The notes under the pieces: model-generated
Database searches by the model: none
What the model saw: only the letters and a program-made list of their open reading frames with translations
What the model was told of the DNA's origin: nothing
Made by a program: the position numbers and the translations under genes
In this document: positions 59,243-64,000 of the stretch, in pieces
Numbering within the stretch: position 1 is the first letter of the stretch
Layout of the letters: the number at the start of each line of letters is the position of its first letter
Assembly (NCBI GenBank): GCA_031472005.1
Contig: PZJY01000002.1
Span: 744,001-808,000, forward strand
Reading direction: 5' to 3'
Source: Tetracladium setigerum
Lineage: Eukaryota; Ascomycota; Leotiomycetes; Helotiales
DNA length: 64,000 bases

Positions 59243-60129
59243 CTAAGACCCAAAAGCCATACTATCATCCGATGCTGTGCTACTCGACGTCTTGAACATG
59301 CCATAGACACTCTTCTGATTCTTCGACACAGTCTTCAAATTAGAGAATTCAGTCTCGGGAAGTCTCTTGCCGTTCTTGATGCTTTCCAGAACCCTGGACT
59401 TGCTGTTAGCTCTTGTTTCTCCAAATGAGAAGATGTAAACATACCAATCAACCCTACATATTTCACACCACATCCCCTCACCCGCTGAATTTCCTTTTGT
59501 ATCTTGGTCCCAGCTAAGCCACCTCCCGCACCCACTCCATCACCGGAAGGTCTCCCAAGTATAACATGCGTAACGGACCGACGTCCTAGATGTAGTGACA
59601 GGCTTGCTCCATTCTCTGCGAGCAGATGCTTGAGTTTGTGGTCTGAAACAAACGGGTGTGTACTGCCATTGATATAGATTACCAAGCCATCAAAGATCCC
59701 TTTCTTGCGATTCTTCTCTTCTTCCTTCCTCTCATCTTCCTCTTTTCTCTTTGCCATAAGATCTTCCCCAGAACTAACACGTGTAGCCTCACTTCTAGCA
59801 TTCTTCATCCCCGAACTATCCTTCAAAACCAACATGTCCAGCACACTACATTTGGCCCGTTCACGTACATTTTTTGGAATCAGGGCTTTCGCTTTCTCAT
59901 CGTAGTCTTCAGATCCTGCGCCAACTGTATCGGATACTCGTTTGCCTCCTGTGTTGTCGCTTTTGAACTGGTATGATAACTTGGTATTCCTGGATATCCT
60001 CCATCCTATTGATGCGCCGAGACGATTCTCTGCTCTCTGGTGGCCGGTTGAAGAGGAGTTCCAAGGGTCGAAGTAGTCTTGATTTTGTGGTTGTGCTGTC
60101 GGTGGGATGGATGATTTAGGAGGTGGCAT
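59243..60129 (-). CDS. Single-BRCT-domain protein, with one apparent frameshift
   Basis: A probable nuclear protein; BRCT domains bind phosphopeptides or DNA ends in damage responses. Exons are 60129-59445 and 59393-59243, with a 51-bp intron (GTATGT...CCAG). N-terminal blocks such as DYFDPWNSSSTGHQRAENRL and RVSDTVGAGSEDYDE are the kind conserved among mould orthologues of unknown role. A Lys/Glu-rich helix (KRKEEDERKEEEKNRKK) precedes the BRCT domain, which runs from IFDGLVIYINGST through LLAENGASLSLHLGRRSVTHVILG to VDWVLESIKNGKRLPETEF. The exon lengths sum to 836, not a multiple of 3. One extra G in the GGG at 59452-59454 gives KYVGVDWVLESI across the splice and a 278-aa protein. The start chosen is the first ATG (MPPPKSSIPP); the open frame extends upstream without ATG. 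Confidence 0.75.
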
Positions 60130-63100
60130 TCTGGCGGCAATCTCGTCAAATTTCTTGTCAAGAGTGCTGCATTGGTTTCCGAGCAGCAGATTCGTTGATT
60201 GTTGGTTTTTGTTGACGTATTGCAATTGTATTGTTGCGAAGGAGGTTAAGCATCATTGATATGAAGTTGGTTGGTGGGCAGTATCGGCCCAACAACGGCG
60301 CGTTACTTTCACGACTTCACGTGTATAGCACTTCGCAGGAGTTGATTTACAATTTTCAGTGACACAAACACACCCAAATACGAGGTGGATGAGTGCGTCT
60401 GCTGATTCCAAGAGTTGTGCTATCTCGTTAAAATACGGATGAAAATCCGGAAGAATTGAAAGAGGCGTCGTCAGGTGCGGAGGGCCGTTGATCAACCAAA
60501 GACAGCGTTTTTTTTTTTTTTTTTTACCTTCGCCGCTATCCGGTTATTTCTCACGTCTCCAGTAACCCAACGGCTTCGCAATTCTTACCGATAACTCTCA
60601 AGGTTTCGAGACAGCTGTCGAAACATATATTCCTTCGTCTTTGGCCCTTGTGGAACCAACGAGTCTTTCTTTGATGGGGAACTGCATTCTCTCGTCGTTA
60701 AGAATGCAAGAGCCGCTCTGCAGCCCTCCTACTGCCAGATCTACTTTTGATCGAAGCAAGAGGTAGCTTGACGCAAGTATGTTGCGCAGGCAGCTGCTGA
60801 GGGCCTCTCCCTGTGGGAGGCTGTTGGCTGCTGTTGGCTGTAGCTAGCAGAGCAGTGCAGGTCGGATGGGTGGGTGGAGTCTGGATGTGCTTCCTTCTGC
60901 CACATCCACACACAGATCCGGCGCAAAGGGCATGGGCAAAACAAGAGGACAGAAGACCCAACAGGCAGACACGGACGGCCCCCTTCCTAGTTCCTTCTCG
61001 TACAGCTTCTTCCGATCGAGCCTCCTCCTTGGAAGATGTTGTACATATTCATTTCCACTGCTTCCACTTCATGCACATGCAAATTTCCTGCGTCGATTGA
61101 CATACTTTTGCTATGTTTTAGGAGTACGATGGGTTGCACAGATGGCTGGGGACCGTAGTGGGTGGCGAGTTGGAGACACACCCCTTCCTTCCCAACCCTG
61201 CGATGATCACGAGCATTATGATTATTCGAGACTCACCATCAGACCACTGCGGCCTCTCAAGAACTGGACTGGCCTCCGAAAACGGGAGCATCCGTCCTCC
61301 CCTCCGCATCACACACTTTCAACGACATGTGCGACGTAGCCCCGCTATTGCCAAATGAATAAATGGGGAGCAAACATCATCCTGGCCCTGTTATGCAGAG
61401 CAGCTAGGCTAAAGAACGACAATATCAAGACTCTTGCAATTGCAAATCGTCGATTTGAAGAAGTCGAAGAGAACATCCTCGAAATTTGATAAACTTGCGC
61501 CTCAATCTAGCCCAAACTGTGTCTTTGGAGCTGAAGCAACTATTCCTCCTAAGAGCTAGTATTATTGATAAAGCCATTCGCTCTTTTCCCCACGTTTTAT
61601 TATCAAGTGATTACGCTGACATTATTGAGAAGGATCACGATGAGGACAAACTGTGAACTGCTCAAGGGGGTGCGAGTTAAGCGAGGGAAGCTATTAACCA
61701 GAGTTAGAGCTTAAATGGGACTCGGGAAGACAGAAGCATCTATGGCTGGACCGATTCTGTTAAAAAGCGGTGTAGGATTCGTAAACGACAAACCCATGTC
61801 GAGCCTACCTTCCGCAAGGTATTCGATGGCGAGAGACTCCGAGAGAGAGGATAAAAGAAATTCTAACCATCATCTCAAATTGTTGACATTGAAGCGAGAG
61901 CAACATCTCCCCAAACTCCACAATACGGAGTATCGAGAGCGAGACTATGGCATTGTCTTTACGTCTCCGCGCATTACCGCCGTGCTTCCGTACAACAGCT
62001 TTGTGCTCCATTGTCCTCGGCTTGGCCTAGAGATTCGTCCTCAAGAGCTCAGAATGTCGTGCGTTGAGCAGGCTGATCATTGGCTCAACGGAGCCACAAA
62101 GTCAAGACGAGTGTCAGCCAAACCGCAGAATCCTTGCCTTTGCTTACCGTTATCCGCACTTGCAGGCGTTGCTTTTCTCAGATCCCACCTTTTCTTTTTC
62201 CAAATCTTCCAACGGGCGAAGTTCATCACTGTTCACAAGCTGATGAGATCGTTCTCGCCGGGTAAGGGTTGCATATTCCGCTCACCACCCCTCAACGTCT
62301 CAATGCTACTCTTCAAGGTTAAGACGCTCGAGAATGGATATAAAGCCGCTCCAAGCGTCACTTGGTATGTGGTATTTGTGGATCCCTCCATCCATTATCT
62401 CCTGCAGTGCGGCTAAAGTCCACACACTGAACCGCCCGCTGAAAAACCTGAGGGTGTTGTGGGTGCTGTCGACGTGGTCCACCGTGGTAGGCTGAAGGCA
62501 GATTGTGACAATCCAACCACCTCGGCAAGCTGATAGGCGGGATCTGGAAAATGGCTCCATGCCAGCAATCAAACGACTTCTCTTGCGGAACGAATTCTTT
62601 GGCTACTGAGAGAGGGACAGCTGGGAAAGACCTGGGAACTTTCGAATCTGACTTTGATTAAATCTTCCGCAAAAAGACTTTGCGGCCAGCTCAAAAAATT
62701 GCCGTAGCTGGTCACTGGTTGAGCGCTTGGAAGTTGAAACAAGCCAGCCACCCACGCCGTCCCAACGAGCCCATCCCTCTCAGCCAGCGACGAGAGGATT
62801 GGAGAGGTCTCAGCTGCGATGCACAGCGGCTAGCTACATAGAGTACCATGCAAGTGCTCCGGGGAATGTCTCTGAAAACGAAGCAGGGACCGTGGCAGGG
62901 GCCAAAAAAGAAGAAAAAAGGCTTGGGAGCCAAGGGTGGTCTGGAGGCGGTGAACTAACCTGAAATACGTGGGGCACGTATTGCCAATGAATCCGAGGAG
63001 AATCAAATCGTGGTCATATCATTTTCCCAGAATGATCCATTCCATCAAACCAAGAATATGAAGCGTTTGATCTGAAGAGAAATGACTGGAATGGAGATGA

Positions 63101-64000
63101 GGCGCTGAATAACGAGGAGATGAGGAAATTACCGAAGCTTCTGTCCTGATATCCATTGGAAAGACCAGACGTCCGTGGACTGTAGATCTGATCCGTGACT
63201 TACCGCGAGGATCATTACTTGCTTCCGCACCTGGAGCACGAGCTAACCATCGGATCCATTTTAGTAGTCCGATGTGTGGAATAATCACATGTTTTGAACG
63301 ACGCTTGGGATAAAATGTTTTAATTCAGAGGCATTGTTATTGTGGGAACCGAAAATTCATGAAGCTAGCCAGCCGCCCAGTGGAATTTACATATCAGTTC
63401 TCAAAATAGTGGCTAGGGCTATCTGTCACCTGAGGTTGACGAACCTGACGCAGGAACAAATATCTTTGTTTTGCTAAAAGCAAGCCCCTGCCGTCTGAGA
63501 TACTCTACTGAAGTTTCCCTTGCTTCTCACTAAAGCCTATTATCGAGGAATCGTGCGGCAAAGGAAGGATGGAGTGTAACCTAACACAATACCACCTCTT
63601 CAGAAAAGCCAATCTTCCGCTTGTGGCAGGTGGAAAAGCCTGGACGGCTGGTTTGATATTGGCGAGAAGTTCTGTTGACGGCCTGCTCTCCTCGTAGTTT
63701 TTGTCATCCAGTCCTGTTCGTCCACGACTCCAGGGCTAGAAACCACCAATCAAGGAGAAATCTAAGACATTTCTGATTGGCAACTGCTGAGAAGTGTGTA
63801 AGACACTCCGATGGGAAGTGAAGGTCACGATACTCCAAGAATGTTTGCTCGAACACAATCAGGCGGCGTGCAAGTGGGGTAGTCAATAACATCAGAGAAC
63901 ATCTCTATCGGCAGAGCGGCTCAAGACACATGATGTCCCTTGAATTCTATCCGCCTTCCTGCCGAGTTCTACCCGCCTTCGGCGTTCGCTGCATGTTTCT
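60130..64000. other. No convincing gene: 3.9-kb region
   Basis: I see no recognisable gene. The first part is the upstream region of the BRCT gene with a T18 run at 60508-60525. A plus-strand frame of 233 codons (61715-62416) and one of 157 codons (60866-61339) have no family motif and look biased, so I do not call them. Near the end (about 63940-63985) a short imperfect direct repeat of GTTCTACCCGCCTTC/ATTCTATCCGCCTTC is present. Confidence 0.45.

Noticed and set aside
60508..60525. T18 run as a possible transposon tail
   Set aside because: No retroelement frame or target-site duplication is seen beside it; a simple homopolymer is sufficient.
1..64000. tRNA or rRNA genes
   Set aside because: I scanned for the B-box pattern GGTTCRANYCC and for paired acceptor stems and found none I could support; a covariance-model search would settle it.
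1..64000. CRISPR array, integrase or intact transposon
   Set aside because: No regularly spaced repeats, transposase, integrase or reverse-transcriptase motif was seen; the genome is eukaryotic.

Overview
The window is filamentous-ascomycete (Pezizomycotina) nuclear DNA. Genes carry short GT-AG introns of about 46-200 bp with CTAAC/CTGAC-like branch sites, long pyrimidine-rich leaders and wide intergenic spaces. The gene set is typical of moulds: Ras2/RasB GTPase, Opy2 HOG-pathway anchor, a UstYa-type (DUF3328) protein, a HET-domain protein, class III chitin synthase and the Num1/ApsA cortical anchor. A helotialean (Leotiomycetes) host is my guess from general feel only; nothing here proves it.

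Layout, left to right. 1.6-2.4 kb: ras2 (-). 5.8-7.0 kb: opy2 (-). 9.1-10.4 kb: UstYa-like protein (-). 11.6-14.0 kb: propionyl/short-chain acyl-CoA synthetase ending in a peroxisomal AKL (-). 16.9-17.6 kb: small GPI-anchored wall protein (+). 18.9-20.7 kb: HET protein (+). 23.2-26.4 kb: large acidic protein of unknown family with three exact-period 16-residue repeats (+). 27.0-28.4 kb: PLP serine/threonine dehydratase or racemase, frameshifted twice (-). 28.9-30.4 kb: ketol-acid reductoisomerase ILV5 (-). 31.1-32.0 kb: NEDD8-conjugating enzyme UBC12 (-). 33.1-34.3 kb: short-chain dehydrogenase (-). 35.9-40.2 kb: Num1/ApsA (-). 45.1-46.0 kb: HAD hydrolase (-). 48.2-51.1 kb: class III chitin synthase (-). 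53.0-55.2 kb: coiled-coil protein, possibly of the spindle pole body (-). 58.4-58.9 kb: ankyrin pseudogene (-). 59.2-60.1 kb: single-BRCT protein (-). From 60.2 kb to the end I see no convincing gene.

Most genes are core cellular functions with separate promoters, so this is not a metabolite cluster or a mobile island. Thirteen of the sixteen non-pseudo genes lie on the minus strand. Two loose functional links exist. Ras2, Opy2, chitin synthase and the GPI protein all touch signalling or the cell wall. The dehydratase, ILV5 and the acyl-CoA synthetase touch 2-oxobutyrate, branched-chain and propionate metabolism.

The most useful discovery for a reader is a repeated defect. In three genes the conserved frame is broken four times, and each break is repaired by adding one G or C to a G/C run. 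That points to consensus-sequence errors or genuine decay, and coding calls at these loci should be treated with care. True novelty is modest: the acidic repeat protein and its internally duplicated leader, the stand-alone UstYa-like gene, and an ankyrin remnant whose two in-frame stops both replace consensus leucines.
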